The notes below the pieces were generated by a model, which worked only from the letters and a program-made list of their open reading frames with translations, did not search any database and was not told where the DNA came from. Position numbers and translations under genes: made by a program. A DNA stretch of 37,973 bases from Pseudomonas sp. Ant30-3 (GTDB lineage Bacteria; Pseudomonadota; Gammaproteobacteria; Pseudomonadales; Pseudomonadaceae), in contig NZ_JMCL01000108.1 in assembly GCF_000690905.1 (NCBI RefSeq), forward strand, positions 1-37,973. Direction: 5' to 3'. Shown piece after piece: positions 1 through 7,792 of the stretch (the first letter of the stretch is position 1; each line of letters opens with the position of its first letter).

Positions 1-695
1 AGGCCACGTACCAGCCACTCGGCCATCACGTAAAAACTGTCAGCCCGCCATACCTGCGGGCTGGCGGGCTCGCTGCCGGGGTAGACGCTGGACTGTGTGG
101 ACATCAGCAATTGCCGGTGTTGCGCCAGTTGCTGACGGTCCACCTTGTGCTGTTGCGCCAGCGGATGGCCCACGCCGCACACTGTGACCATCTCGACGCT
201 GCCGAGCACTCGTCGCTCCAGCGCTTCGGAAATCTGGTCGTGATAGAACAGCAAGCCCAGATCCGCCCTGCGCTCCACCAGTTTGCGTGCCACATCGCCC
301 TGCGCGGCGCTGGTCAGTTGCACCTCCAGGCTGGGAAATTTATCGGCCAGCGCCTCGAAGCTCTCGATGATCGGCTGATACGGCATCGCTTCGTCCTGCG
401 CCACCCGCAGGCGAGCCTCTTGGCCGCGCATCATCGCCAGCGCCCGACCATTGAGGCGCTCGCACTGGCGGAGCACTTCCCGCGCCTCGTCGAGCAAGGC
501 AGTGCCCGCCTCGGTCAGCCTTGGCTGACGACCGCTGCTGCGCTCGAACAGGCCCACGCCCAGATCCGCTTCAAGCAATGCAATTGCGCTGCTGACCGCT
601 GATTGCGCTTTACGCTGATCGCGCGCCACCGCCGAAAACGAGCGACGTTCCGCGACGCTGACGAACAGGCGTAGCTGTTCAAGATTCCACTGCAT
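1..695 (-). CDS. LysR-family transcriptional regulator (C-terminus beyond window)
   Basis: Read from the ATG at 695 toward the window edge, this is a typical LysR regulator. An N-terminal winged helix-turn-helix occupies residues 1-60 (starts MQWNLEQLRLFVSVAERRSF, with SAVSSAIALLEADLGVGLF in the recognition region). A periplasmic-binding-like effector domain follows. About 231 residues are visible; the family is usually near 300, so the last quarter or so lies outside the window. Another ATG at 708 is out of frame, so 695 is the first usable start; its ribosome site is weak. The gene is divergent to an SMR efflux gene, with a 103-bp shared control region, so it may regulate that gene and itself. 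The ligand is unknown. Confidence 0.9.
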   Translation of the reverse strand, partial: MQWNLEQLRLFVSVAERRSFSAVARDQRKAQSAVSSAIALLEADLGVGLFERSSGRQPRLTEAGTALLDEAREVLRQCERLNGRALAMMRGQEARLRVAQDEAMPYQPIIESFEALADKFPSLEVQLTSAAQGDVARKLVERRADLGLLFYHDQISEALERRVLGSVEMVTVCGVGHPLAQQHKVDRQQLAQHRQLLMSTQSSVYPGSEPASPQVWRADSFYVMAEWLVRG

Positions 696-722
696 GCGCA
701 CCACCCATCTTCGAATCAGATA

Positions 723-737
723 GGTAATGACTTTACC
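723..737. promoter_or_regulatory. Candidate LysR operator
   Basis: A perfect 5-bp inverted repeat, GGTAA-tgact-TTACC, lies in the 103-bp gap between the divergent LysR and SMR genes. Its length and position suit a LysR recognition half-site pair, and it overlaps the likely -35 of the SMR gene. The assignment is inferred from placement only. Confidence 0.4.
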
Positions 738-759
738 GCATCCAGGGAATCTCTAAAAT
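732..759 (+). promoter_or_regulatory. Candidate sigma-70 promoter of the SMR gene
   Basis: A -35 like TTTACC (732-737) and a -10 TAAAAT (754-759) are separated by 16 bp and lie about 40 bp before the SMR start codon. The -35 sits inside the inverted repeat at 723-737, so a bound regulator would touch polymerase directly. Confidence 0.4.
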
Positions 760-798
760 GCCGACCTCATCAGCAACACTTCACACGAGGATGCCTCT

Positions 799-1131
799 AT
801 GACCGCTTATTACTACCTGGCCATTGCCATCTGCGCCGAAGTGATCGCGACAGTTTCGATGAAAGCCGTCAAAGGATTCAGCACGCCATTGCCGCTGATT
901 CTGGTCATTGTCGGTTATGGCATTGCCTTCTGGATGCTCACCCTGGTGGTTCGCACCGTACCGGTGGGCGTGGCTTACGCGGTGTGGGCCGGCTTGGGGA
1001 TCGTGATGGTCAGCGTCGCGGCGCTGTTCATTTACGGGCAGAAACTGGACGTGCCGGCGATGCTGGGGATGGCGCTGATCGTATTGGGCGTCGTCGTCAT
1101 CCAGCTGTTCTCGAAAACCGCAGGGCATTAA
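799..1131 (+). CDS. Small multidrug resistance (SMR/EmrE-type) efflux protein
   Basis: A 110-residue, very hydrophobic protein with four membrane segments, the normal SMR length. Members work as dimers in the inner membrane and exchange protons for cationic drugs or guanidinium-type compounds. The essential membrane glutamate is present at residue 14 (ICAEVIAT), and Tyr40, Tyr60 and Trp63 fall at the EmrE positions, favouring an EmrE-like drug exporter over a SugE/Gdx type. GAGG at 787-790 lies 8 nt before the ATG. It is divergent to the LysR gene, which probably controls it. PAO1 has a comparable LysR/SMR pair near waaA, so this looks like the conserved left border of the LPS locus. The true substrate cannot be read from sequence. 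Confidence 0.9.
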   Translation: MTAYYYLAIAICAEVIATVSMKAVKGFSTPLPLILVIVGYGIAFWMLTLVVRTVPVGVAYAVWAGLGIVMVSVAALFIYGQKLDVPAMLGMALIVLGVVVIQLFSKTAGH

Positions 1132-1147
1132 AGCCCGAACTGCTATC

Positions 1148-1237
1148 TGTGGGAGTGAGCCTGCTCGCGATATCGGTTTACCAATCGACGCATTTGTTGC
1201 TGGGTATACCGCTATCGCGAGCAGGCTCACTCCTACA
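1148..1237. repeat. REP pair (REPIN) between SMR gene and oxidoreductase
   Basis: Two 25-nt arms, 1148-1172 and 1213-1237, face each other across 40 bp and match at 24 of 25 positions. Each begins TGTGGGAGTGAGCC or its complement and contains a short internal palindrome ending in CTCGCGAT. This is the usual intergenic REP architecture in fluorescent pseudomonads. Confidence 0.85.
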
Positions 1238-1305
1238 GGTCCATCGGCCGCTGCAAACTTCGAATCTGTATACTGCGCCCTCGTCTTGAACACTGAGGTC
1301 GCTGC

Positions 1306-2481
1306 ATGCCATCTGTTATTTCCACGGACGTTCTAATTGTCGGCGCTGGTGTCGCCGGCCTCTGGCTGAATGCGCGCCTGCGCCGCCAAGGGTTTTCGAC
1401 CGTGCTGGTGGAAAGCGCCACACTCGGTGGCGGGCAGAGCATAAAGTCTCAGGGGATCATCCACGGTGGCGCCAAATACGCGCTGCACGGCGCGCTGACC
1501 GGCGCCTCGGAAGCCATCGCCGACATGCCACGGCGCTGGCGTGAAGCCTTGGCTGGCGACGGCGAGCTGGACCTGTCCGGCGTGCGCCTGTTGTCCGATG
1601 CCCATTACCTGTGGTCCCCCGGCACCCTCGCCGGCAACCTCACCAGTTTCTTCGCCAGCAAGGCCGTGCGTGGCCGTGTCGATCAGGTCAAAGGTGACCA
1701 ACTGCCGCCGGCCCTGCAAGACAAGCGCTTCAAGGGCAAGGTCTATCGACTGGCGGAACTGGTCGTGGACGTGCCGAGCCTGATCCAGCGGCTGGCCGAT
1801 CTGGCGGGCGACGGTTTGCTCGCCGGTCACAGCATCGAACCGTTGCTCGAAGGTGGAAAACTGGTCGGACTGAAAGTCGATGAGCACGAGATTCGCGCGC
1901 AACGCATCGTCATCAGCGCCGGCGCCGGCACAGCGACTTTGCTCGAAACCCTCGGCATCAGCCGCCCGGCCATGCAACGCCGGCCGCTGCACATGATCAT
2001 TGCCAAAGGCCCCGGCCTCAAACCGCTGTATGCCCACTGCCTGGGCGGCGGGACCAAACCGCGCATCACCATTACCACGCATCCGGCGGCTGATGGCCAA
2101 TGGGTCTGGTACCTCGGCGGTGACATCGCCGAAACCGACGGGGTCAACCGTCAACCGGCCGAGCAAATTGCCACGGCGCAGAAAGAGCTCGGCCAATTAT
2201 TGCCCTGGATCGACCTGAGCACAGCGCAGTGGGCGACATTGCGCGTGGACCGTGCCGAACCGCTGCAAACCGGCCTGACCCGCCCGGACAATGCTTTTCT
2301 GGCCGAAGAAGGCCGACTGCTGGTTGGCTGGCCGACCAAACTGGCGCTGGCACCGGACTTTGCCGATCGCGTTATCGCCAGCCTTGAGCGCGACGGCATC
2401 CAGCCGAGCCAGGCCGCGCCCCTGCCCGACTTGCCAAAACCACCGATAGGCGTGCCCGCCTGGGAGCAACTGCTGCCATGA
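1306..2481 (+). CDS. FAD-dependent oxidoreductase (DAO/glycerol-3-phosphate dehydrogenase-like fold)
   Basis: A 391-residue flavoprotein. Residues 7-40 form the dinucleotide-binding fold with GAGVAG at 13-18, followed by a region (GGGQSIKSQGIIHGG) resembling the second flavin contact of the D-amino-acid oxidase superfamily. IVISAGAG near residue 200 fits the second FAD strand. TGAGG at 1294-1298 lies 7 nt before the ATG. There is no signal peptide, so it is probably cytoplasmic or membrane-associated. The stop overlaps the start of the aldo/keto reductase gene (ATGA), so the two are translationally coupled and probably act on related metabolites. The substrate is unknown; a hydroxy acid, amino acid or sugar alcohol is possible. 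Confidence 0.85.
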   Translation: MPSVISTDVLIVGAGVAGLWLNARLRRQGFSTVLVESATLGGGQSIKSQGIIHGGAKYALHGALTGASEAIADMPRRWREALAGDGELDLSGVRLLSDAHYLWSPGTLAGNLTSFFASKAVRGRVDQVKGDQLPPALQDKRFKGKVYRLAELVVDVPSLIQRLADLAGDGLLAGHSIEPLLEGGKLVGLKVDEHEIRAQRIVISAGAGTATLLETLGISRPAMQRRPLHMIIAKGPGLKPLYAHCLGGGTKPRITITTHPAADGQWVWYLGGDIAETDGVNRQPAEQIATAQKELGQLLPWIDLSTAQWATLRVDRAEPLQTGLTRPDNAFLAEEGRLLVGWPTKLALAPDFADRVIASLERDGIQPSQAAPLPDLPKPPIGVPAWEQLLP

Positions 2482-3290
2482 GCCAACCGACACTGCACGA
2501 ACTGCATCGCCCGCTGGGCAGCACTGGCCTTTCGGTTTCACCGCTGGGCCTGGGTACGGTCAAACTCGGCCGTGACCAGGGCGTGAAATACCCTATCGGT
2601 TTCAAGATTCCCGATGACGAAGAAGCACGCATGCTGCTCACGTTTGCCCGCAACCTGGGCATCAACCTGATCGACACTGCGCCGGCCTACGGTCAAAGCG
2701 AAGAACGCCTCGGCCCGTTACTGCGTGGCCAGCGTCAGGACTGGGTGATCGTCAGCAAGGTCGGCGAAGAGTTTGTCGACGGTCAATCGAGCCATGATTT
2801 CAGCGCCGCGCACACTCGCCTCTCCGTGGAGCGCAGTCTGCAACGCCTGGAAACTGATTTTATCGACCTGGTATTGGTGCACTCCGACGGCAACGATCTG
2901 GCGATTCTTGAAGGCTGCGAAGTTTACGCGACCCTCGCCGCACTCAAGGCCGAAGGCAAAATCCGCGGTTTCGGTTTCTCCGGAAAAACCGTCGAAGGAG
3001 GTCTGAAGGCTCTGGAGCGAGGTGATTGCGCGATGGTCACCTACAATCTGAACGAACAGAACGAGAAGCCGGTCATTGACTATGCTGCTGCACACGGCAA
3101 AGCCATCCTGGTGAAAAAAGCCCTCGCCAGCGGCCATGTCTGCCTGAGCCCGGGCGTGGACCCGGTGCGCGCCAGCTTCGAGCTGTTGTTTGAACATCCG
3201 GGTATTGCCAGTGCTATTGTCGGCACCATCAATCCGCTGCACCTCGCCCACAACGTCGCGACCGTTGCCAACGTCCTACGTAGAAACTGA
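2478..3290 (+). CDS. Aldo/keto reductase
   Basis: A 270-residue TIM-barrel oxidoreductase using NADPH to reduce carbonyls or run the reverse reaction. The full catalytic tetrad is visible: Asp66 and Tyr71 (NLIDTAPAYGQSEERLG), Lys94 (VIVSKVG) and His135 (DLVLVHSDG). The start ATG overlaps the stop of the upstream flavoprotein gene. The protein is about 50 residues shorter than typical AKRs and ends after a motif (IVGTINPLHLAHNV) that in the family contacts the cofactor. The coupling suggests the flavoprotein and AKR handle opposite or successive redox steps of one substrate. The physiological substrate is not evident. Confidence 0.88.
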   Translation: MSQPTLHELHRPLGSTGLSVSPLGLGTVKLGRDQGVKYPIGFKIPDDEEARMLLTFARNLGINLIDTAPAYGQSEERLGPLLRGQRQDWVIVSKVGEEFVDGQSSHDFSAAHTRLSVERSLQRLETDFIDLVLVHSDGNDLAILEGCEVYATLAALKAEGKIRGFGFSGKTVEGGLKALERGDCAMVTYNLNEQNEKPVIDYAAAHGKAILVKKALASGHVCLSPGVDPVRASFELLFEHPGIASAIVGTINPLHLAHNVATVANVLRRN

Positions 3291-3322
3291 TGCCGCCCAC
3301 GCGGCCTTAAGCAGGAGCCGAC

Positions 3323-4291
3323 ATGCCGCGCACGCTCATCAGAAAGAATCCGAGCAACTTCAAGACCCTGCCGTTATCTGTCGAAGCGACTCCCGAAGGC
3401 TTGAGTTATCAGAGCATCGGGATGCCGCTCAATTTCGCGCAAACCCTGCAACGCCGCCGCCCGGTCTCCGTCGACGACCCTGAACGGTTCACGCTTGAGC
3501 TGGCCAATCTTGGGGTGTCGGTGCGACTTACCCTGCATTGGCAGAATCGCGATTACTGGATTCTGGTGCGCCAGCGCCGGCAAGACCGTGGCGATGTGGT
3601 GCTCAAGCTGATCTCCGGGTACGTGCCGGCCCACGAACTGAACCTGCCGCTACACACCGCAATTCAGGAAATTGCCGAAGAATGCATGCTGGAAACCCCG
3701 GAGGGCTGGCTCGGCGGGCGCTTCAACGATACCTGGCTGCCGGCACCCTATGCTTCGGCGCTTCACTATCGCGAGGCGCTGCCGTTTCGTCTGACCCCGC
3801 TGTCCGGCGCGCCGAGGCCAGTACGCTGCGGCCAATTGCAACTGCTGGAGCGTCCGTGGGCGTATGTGCACTTGCCGACTGCTTCGCTGCAATTGATCTA
3901 TGACTTGCGCCTCGAAGTGCCGAAAGAAGCCAAATCCCTGAGTCTGTTCCATGTTGACGAACGACTTGAAGGTGATCAACTGGTGACCCGACTTGATCGC
4001 AAGCGCCCCGATCTGTATCTGATGCCACTGCACGACGGTCAGCCGATGGCCGAACTGTATACGTTGAAAAAAGATCAGCTCTATCCGGCGAGTACCCGCG
4101 GCTTGTACCTGGCGGAAAGTTTTTCCCGGCAGGAGGGTTGGCTGGTGCGCGACGAGCGGATTCGCTGGAAGGATTGGGTGCGGCAGCAAGGTCTGAGCCC
4201 GCCGGGGAAAAATTCCGGGTTAGCCCGATTAGGCGGTAAAGCGAAGCAACTGCTGAAGAAAATCGTACCGCGAAAAAAGGTCAGCCCTTGA
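3323..4291 (+). CDS. Uncharacterised protein with a degenerate Nudix-like box
   Basis: A 322-residue protein I cannot match to a named family; I recall relatives carrying an unsupported metal ABC transporter ATPase label, and I see no Walker A, signature or Walker B motif. Residues 78-125 read like the Nudix core: a strand (YWILVRQRR), a second strand (VVLKLISGY), then G99-x5-E105-x9-QEIAEECML, close to the Nudix consensus Gx5Ex7REUxEExGU but with two extra residues, Gln for Arg and Met for the late Gly. The three helix glutamates (116, 119, 120) that bind metal in Nudix enzymes are kept. The C-terminus is Lys/Arg-rich. GGAG at 3314-3317 lies 5 nt before the ATG. It follows the AKR gene by 32 nt and probably shares its transcript. 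Confidence 0.8.
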   Translation: MPRTLIRKNPSNFKTLPLSVEATPEGLSYQSIGMPLNFAQTLQRRRPVSVDDPERFTLELANLGVSVRLTLHWQNRDYWILVRQRRQDRGDVVLKLISGYVPAHELNLPLHTAIQEIAEECMLETPEGWLGGRFNDTWLPAPYASALHYREALPFRLTPLSGAPRPVRCGQLQLLERPWAYVHLPTASLQLIYDLRLEVPKEAKSLSLFHVDERLEGDQLVTRLDRKRPDLYLMPLHDGQPMAELYTLKKDQLYPASTRGLYLAESFSRQEGWLVRDERIRWKDWVRQQGLSPPGKNSGLARLGGKAKQLLKKIVPRKKVSP

Positions 4292-4297
4292 AAGCAA

Positions 4298-4321
4298 AAG
4301 ATCGTCCATTCGGACGATCTT
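4298..4321. terminator. Bidirectional terminator between convergent genes
   Basis: A perfect 10-bp stem (AAGATCGTCC / GGACGATCTT) with a 4-nt loop sits between the convergent Nudix-like gene and hldE. Plus-strand flank is gATTTTAC and minus-strand flank is TTTGCTTT, so it can end transcription both ways. Confidence 0.8.
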
Positions 4322-4354
4322 GATTTTACGATTCAGGTGATGCCGGAACAGCGA

Positions 4355-5776
4355 CTACGACTTGCGGATTTTTTCGACAATTGCCGTGGTCGAGCTGTTT
4401 TCCACCAACCCCAGCACTTTTACGACCCCGCCATAAGCGCTGACGATGTCCGCGCCAACCACTTGATCGATACCGTAGTCGCCACCCTTCACCAGCACAT
4501 CCGGCTTGACCTCGCGGAGCAGGTTTTCAGGTGTGCCTTCAGCAAAGCTGATCACCCAGTCCACCGCACCCAGACCTGCAAGTACAGCCATGCGGCGGTC
4601 AACGCTGTTGATCGGACGGCCCGGCCCTTTCAGACGGCTGACCGACGCATCGTCATTGACCGCGACAATCAGACGGTCGCCCTGGGCCCGTGCTTGCTCG
4701 AGGTAGGTTACGTGGCCGGCGTGCAGGATGTCGAAACAACCGTTGGTGAAGACGATCCGCTCTTTGTGCGCACGCGCATCGTCGACCGCCAGCAGCAGTT
4801 GTTCGAGGCCCAGCACGCCGCGCTCGGAACCTTCTTCACGCTGGATGGCGCGACGCAGCTCCGGGGCGCTGATGGCCGCTGTACCGAGTTTGCCAACAAC
4901 GATGCCCGCTGCCAGATTGGCCAGGGCCACCGCGTGCGGCAATTCTTCACCTGCGGCGATGGCGGCAGCGAGGGTGGAAATCACCGTGTCACCGGCACCT
5001 GTCACGTCGAACACTTCGCGTGCGCGCGCTGGCAAATGCAGCGCCGGATAGTCCGGGCGCAGCAGGGTCATGCCGTGCTCGCCGCGGGTCACCAGCAAAG
5101 CGCCGAGATCCAGGTCCTGCATTAGCTGCGCACCCTTGCTCACGAGGTCGTGCTCGTCGGCGCAACCGCCGACGATGGTTTCGAATTCGCTGAGGTTTGG
5201 CGTAATCAGGCTGGCGCCCCGGTAGATCGAGAAATCCTTGCCCTTGGGGTCGGCCAGTACCGGAATGCCCCGGGCACGGGCGGCCTGAATCAGTACCTGG
5301 TGATTCTTCAGCGCGCCTTTGCCGTAATCGGACAGCACCAGCACCTTGATGCCTTCGAGCAGCTCGTCGACCTGCTCGGCTAACGCCAGCGCGTCGGTGG
5401 CAAAGGGTTCTTCGAAGTCGATACGCAGCAGTTGCTGGTGCCGGCTCATGACCCGCAGCTTGACGATGGTTGGCTGATGCGCAATGCGCTGAAAAAGAGC
5501 CCGTACGCCGGCGCCGTTGAGGCTATTGACCAGACTGTCGGCGGCTTCATCGTCGCCGGTCACGCCGACCAGGGAGGCAGGTGCGCCGAGAGCGGCAATG
5601 TTCAACGCAACGTTGGCGGCACCGCCCGGGCGGTCCTCGATTTGCTCGACCTTGACCACCGGAACAGGTGCCTCAGGGGAAATCCGCGAGGTACCACCAT
5701 GCCAGTAACGGTCGAGCATGACATCGCCGACCACCAAGACAGGGGCTTGATCGAATCGCGGCATGGACAACTTCAT
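4355..5776 (-). CDS. hldE: Bifunctional heptose-7-phosphate kinase / heptose-1-phosphate adenylyltransferase HldE
   Basis: A 473-residue cytoplasmic enzyme making ADP-heptose for the LPS inner core. The N-terminal ribokinase-type domain (about 10-320) carries GGAANVA and DVTGAGDT and phosphorylates D-glycero-beta-D-manno-heptose 7-phosphate. The C-terminal nucleotidyltransferase domain (about 340-473) carries TNGCFDILHAGHVTYL, with the HxGH signature, and transfers AMP. I chose the ATG at 5776 (MKLSMPRFDQAP), which gives the usual family length; an upstream in-frame TTG at 5794 would add six residues. The donor it makes is used by WaaC and WaaF, encoded 15 kb away. A gap of 192 bp to msbA suggests its own promoter. 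Confidence 0.95.
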   Translation of the reverse strand: MKLSMPRFDQAPVLVVGDVMLDRYWHGGTSRISPEAPVPVVKVEQIEDRPGGAANVALNIAALGAPASLVGVTGDDEAADSLVNSLNGAGVRALFQRIAHQPTIVKLRVMSRHQQLLRIDFEEPFATDALALAEQVDELLEGIKVLVLSDYGKGALKNHQVLIQAARARGIPVLADPKGKDFSIYRGASLITPNLSEFETIVGGCADEHDLVSKGAQLMQDLDLGALLVTRGEHGMTLLRPDYPALHLPARAREVFDVTGAGDTVISTLAAAIAAGEELPHAVALANLAAGIVVGKLGTAAISAPELRRAIQREEGSERGVLGLEQLLLAVDDARAHKERIVFTNGCFDILHAGHVTYLEQARAQGDRLIVAVNDDASVSRLKGPGRPINSVDRRMAVLAGLGAVDWVISFAEGTPENLLREVKPDVLVKGGDYGIDQVVGADIVSAYGGVVKVLGLVENSSTTAIVEKIRKS

Positions 5777-5810
5777 GGAGCAACCCACATACAAAATGAA
5801 CAGGGCCGCG

Positions 5811-5816
5811 ATATTA
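5811..5816 (-). promoter_or_regulatory. Candidate extended -10 promoter of hldE
   Basis: On the minus strand TGCTAATAT gives a TAATAT -10 preceded by an extended TGn element, about 35 nt before the hldE ATG. No convincing -35 is visible at the usual distance, which an extended -10 would tolerate. Confidence 0.35.
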
Positions 5817-5895
5817 GCACAGGGTTGGCCAGAGCTTGCGCAGCGGCTTTACCGGGCTGGAGTCAAGAAGTGTAAATGTTCACGTTCAAACAAGG

Positions 5896-5926
5896 ACATC
5901 CGGGTACCTCAGGGTACACCGGATGT
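5896..5926. terminator. Hairpin between msbA and hldE
   Basis: Outer arms ACATCCGG and CCGGATGT enclose a second pair, GTACC and GGTAC, with one bulged A. The clean run of five T follows on the plus strand, while on the minus strand, where the genes lie, the flank is only CCTTGTTTG. It probably attenuates msbA read-through into hldE. Confidence 0.5.
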
Positions 5927-5968
5927 TTTTAGCGACGCGGAAAGCCGTTCAGCATGCCGCAGCGGCAA

Positions 5969-7777
5969 TCAGGTGATGCCGTGCGGAGCAGGTTCGTCCA
6001 GACCCATGGCGTGCAAGCGCGAATAGTAACCGCCCTCGGCCAGCAGTTGAGCATGGGTACCCCGCTCGACGATTTCACCGTGATCCATGACCAGGATCAG
6101 GTCAGCCTTCTCGATGGTAGACAGGCGGTGCGCAATAACCAGTGTTGTGCGACCTTTCATGACCTTGTCCAGCGCCGCCTGGATGTGGCGCTCAGACTCT
6201 GTATCCAGGGCGGATGTGGCTTCATCAAGAATCAGCAGCGGGGCGTTTTTCAGCAGTGCCCGGGCAATCGCCAGACGCTGGCGCTGGCCGCCGGACAGCA
6301 ATACGCCGTTCTCGCCGACATCCGTGTCCAGCCCTTGTGGCAGCTGAGCGATAAAGTCCATCGCATTGGCGTCTGCAGCGGCTTTCTCGATGTCCTCACG
6401 CGGTGCGCCGGCCAGGTCTCCATAGGCAATGTTATTGGCGACCGTGTCATTGAACAGCGTGACGTGTTGGGTCACCTGAGCGACATGGCGCCGCAGATTG
6501 CGCAGGCGATAGTCTTCGATTTCCACGTTATCGAGCAAAATCTCGCCGATTTCGTGATGATAAAAACGCGGAATCAGCGCGGCCAGTGTCGACTTGCCAC
6601 TGCCGGAGCGCCCTACCAGCGCAATCATCTGCCCCGGCGCCGCTGTGAAGCTGATGTTTTTCAGCACTTCACGTTCTGTTCCAGGGTAAGTGAAGCTCAA
6701 GTTGCGGACTTCCAGATGTCCACTGACCCGATCTTTCTCGACAGTACCCTTATCAACTTCGGGTTCGACGTCCAGCTGCTCGAAAATACTTTCTGCGCCG
6801 GCGACGCCTTTCTGAATTGTCGAACTGACTTCCGACAGTTGCCGAATTGGCTTGGGTAACAGGCCGGCTGCGGTGATGTAGGCCACCAGGTCACCGGCAG
6901 TCGCATCGCCGCGCAGGAACAGCACAAGGAACATCAGCACCGCCATGGCGGTATAAATCACCAACTGCAGCATCGGGGTGTAGATCGCTCCCGTTTTGGT
7001 CATCCGAAGCTGTTTGTCGGTGTTGCTGTGGCTGGCGTTGGCAAAACGCTGCTGTTCGTAGCCTTCGCCACCGAAACTGCGCACCACGCGATAACCCTGA
7101 ATAGTCTCTGACGCGACGTGCGTCACGTCGCCCATGGCCACCTGGATTTTCTTGCTCTGCTTACGAAATTTCTTGCTGGTATTGCCGACCATGAACGCAA
7201 TTACCGGCAGAATTGCCAGCATCACCAGCGTCAGCTTCCAGTTCATCCACACCAAGTAGGCAAACAGGAACACCACGGTCAGCCCTTCGCGGATAACCAC
7301 TTTGATGGCGTCAGTAGCGGCGCCGGTAACCATGGTCACGTTGAAAGTGATGCGTGAAATCAGGTGCCCGGAATTATGAGTGTCGAAATAACGGTTGGGC
7401 AGCACCAGCAACTTGTTGAACAGTTCGACGCGCAGATCGTGCACCAACCCCAGCGACACTTTCGCCAGATAGTAATTACCCAAAAACGACCCAAGGCCCT
7501 GCCATGCGGCAATCAGGATGATCAGCAGCGGCACCGCCATCAGCAGCTGCAGGTCTTTCAAATAGGGCACGTTGGGGAAGAGCACGGCTTCCGGGTTGCT
7601 CAAACCATCGACAAAATACTTGAGAATCCCCGCCAGCATTGGCTGGGTGGAGGCAAAGATCACGAAGCCCACGATACTCAGGAGGAAAAGGCCCACATAG
7701 GGCTTTACATACCCCAACAGCCGAAAATAAATTTTCAGGCTGGAATCCTGTCCCGCTTTGGGCGGTGCGTCACTCAT
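5969..7777 (-). CDS. msbA: Lipid A export ATP-binding/permease protein MsbA
   Basis: A 602-residue half-transporter that dimerises in the inner membrane and flips lipid A-core to the periplasmic face. Six membrane segments fill about residues 25-320 (first one near YVGLFLLSIVGFVIF). The ATPase domain carries Walker A (VGRSGSGKST), signature LSGGQRQR and Walker B (LLILDEATSALD), then the H-loop (VIAHRLST). The ATG at 7777 is preferred on family length; a GTG at 7789 would add four residues. It follows waaL by a short gap in the same direction, so ligase and flippase genes are co-transcribed. hldE lies downstream after a hairpin. Confidence 0.96.
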   Translation of the reverse strand: MSDAPPKAGQDSSLKIYFRLLGYVKPYVGLFLLSIVGFVIFASTQPMLAGILKYFVDGLSNPEAVLFPNVPYLKDLQLLMAVPLLIILIAAWQGLGSFLGNYYLAKVSLGLVHDLRVELFNKLLVLPNRYFDTHNSGHLISRITFNVTMVTGAATDAIKVVIREGLTVVFLFAYLVWMNWKLTLVMLAILPVIAFMVGNTSKKFRKQSKKIQVAMGDVTHVASETIQGYRVVRSFGGEGYEQQRFANASHSNTDKQLRMTKTGAIYTPMLQLVIYTAMAVLMFLVLFLRGDATAGDLVAYITAAGLLPKPIRQLSEVSSTIQKGVAGAESIFEQLDVEPEVDKGTVEKDRVSGHLEVRNLSFTYPGTEREVLKNISFTAAPGQMIALVGRSGSGKSTLAALIPRFYHHEIGEILLDNVEIEDYRLRNLRRHVAQVTQHVTLFNDTVANNIAYGDLAGAPREDIEKAAADANAMDFIAQLPQGLDTDVGENGVLLSGGQRQRLAIARALLKNAPLLILDEATSALDTESERHIQAALDKVMKGRTTLVIAHRLSTIEKADLILVMDHGEIVERGTHAQLLAEGGYYSRLHAMGLDEPAPHGIT

Positions 7778-7792
7778 CGTAGAGCTCACTGG

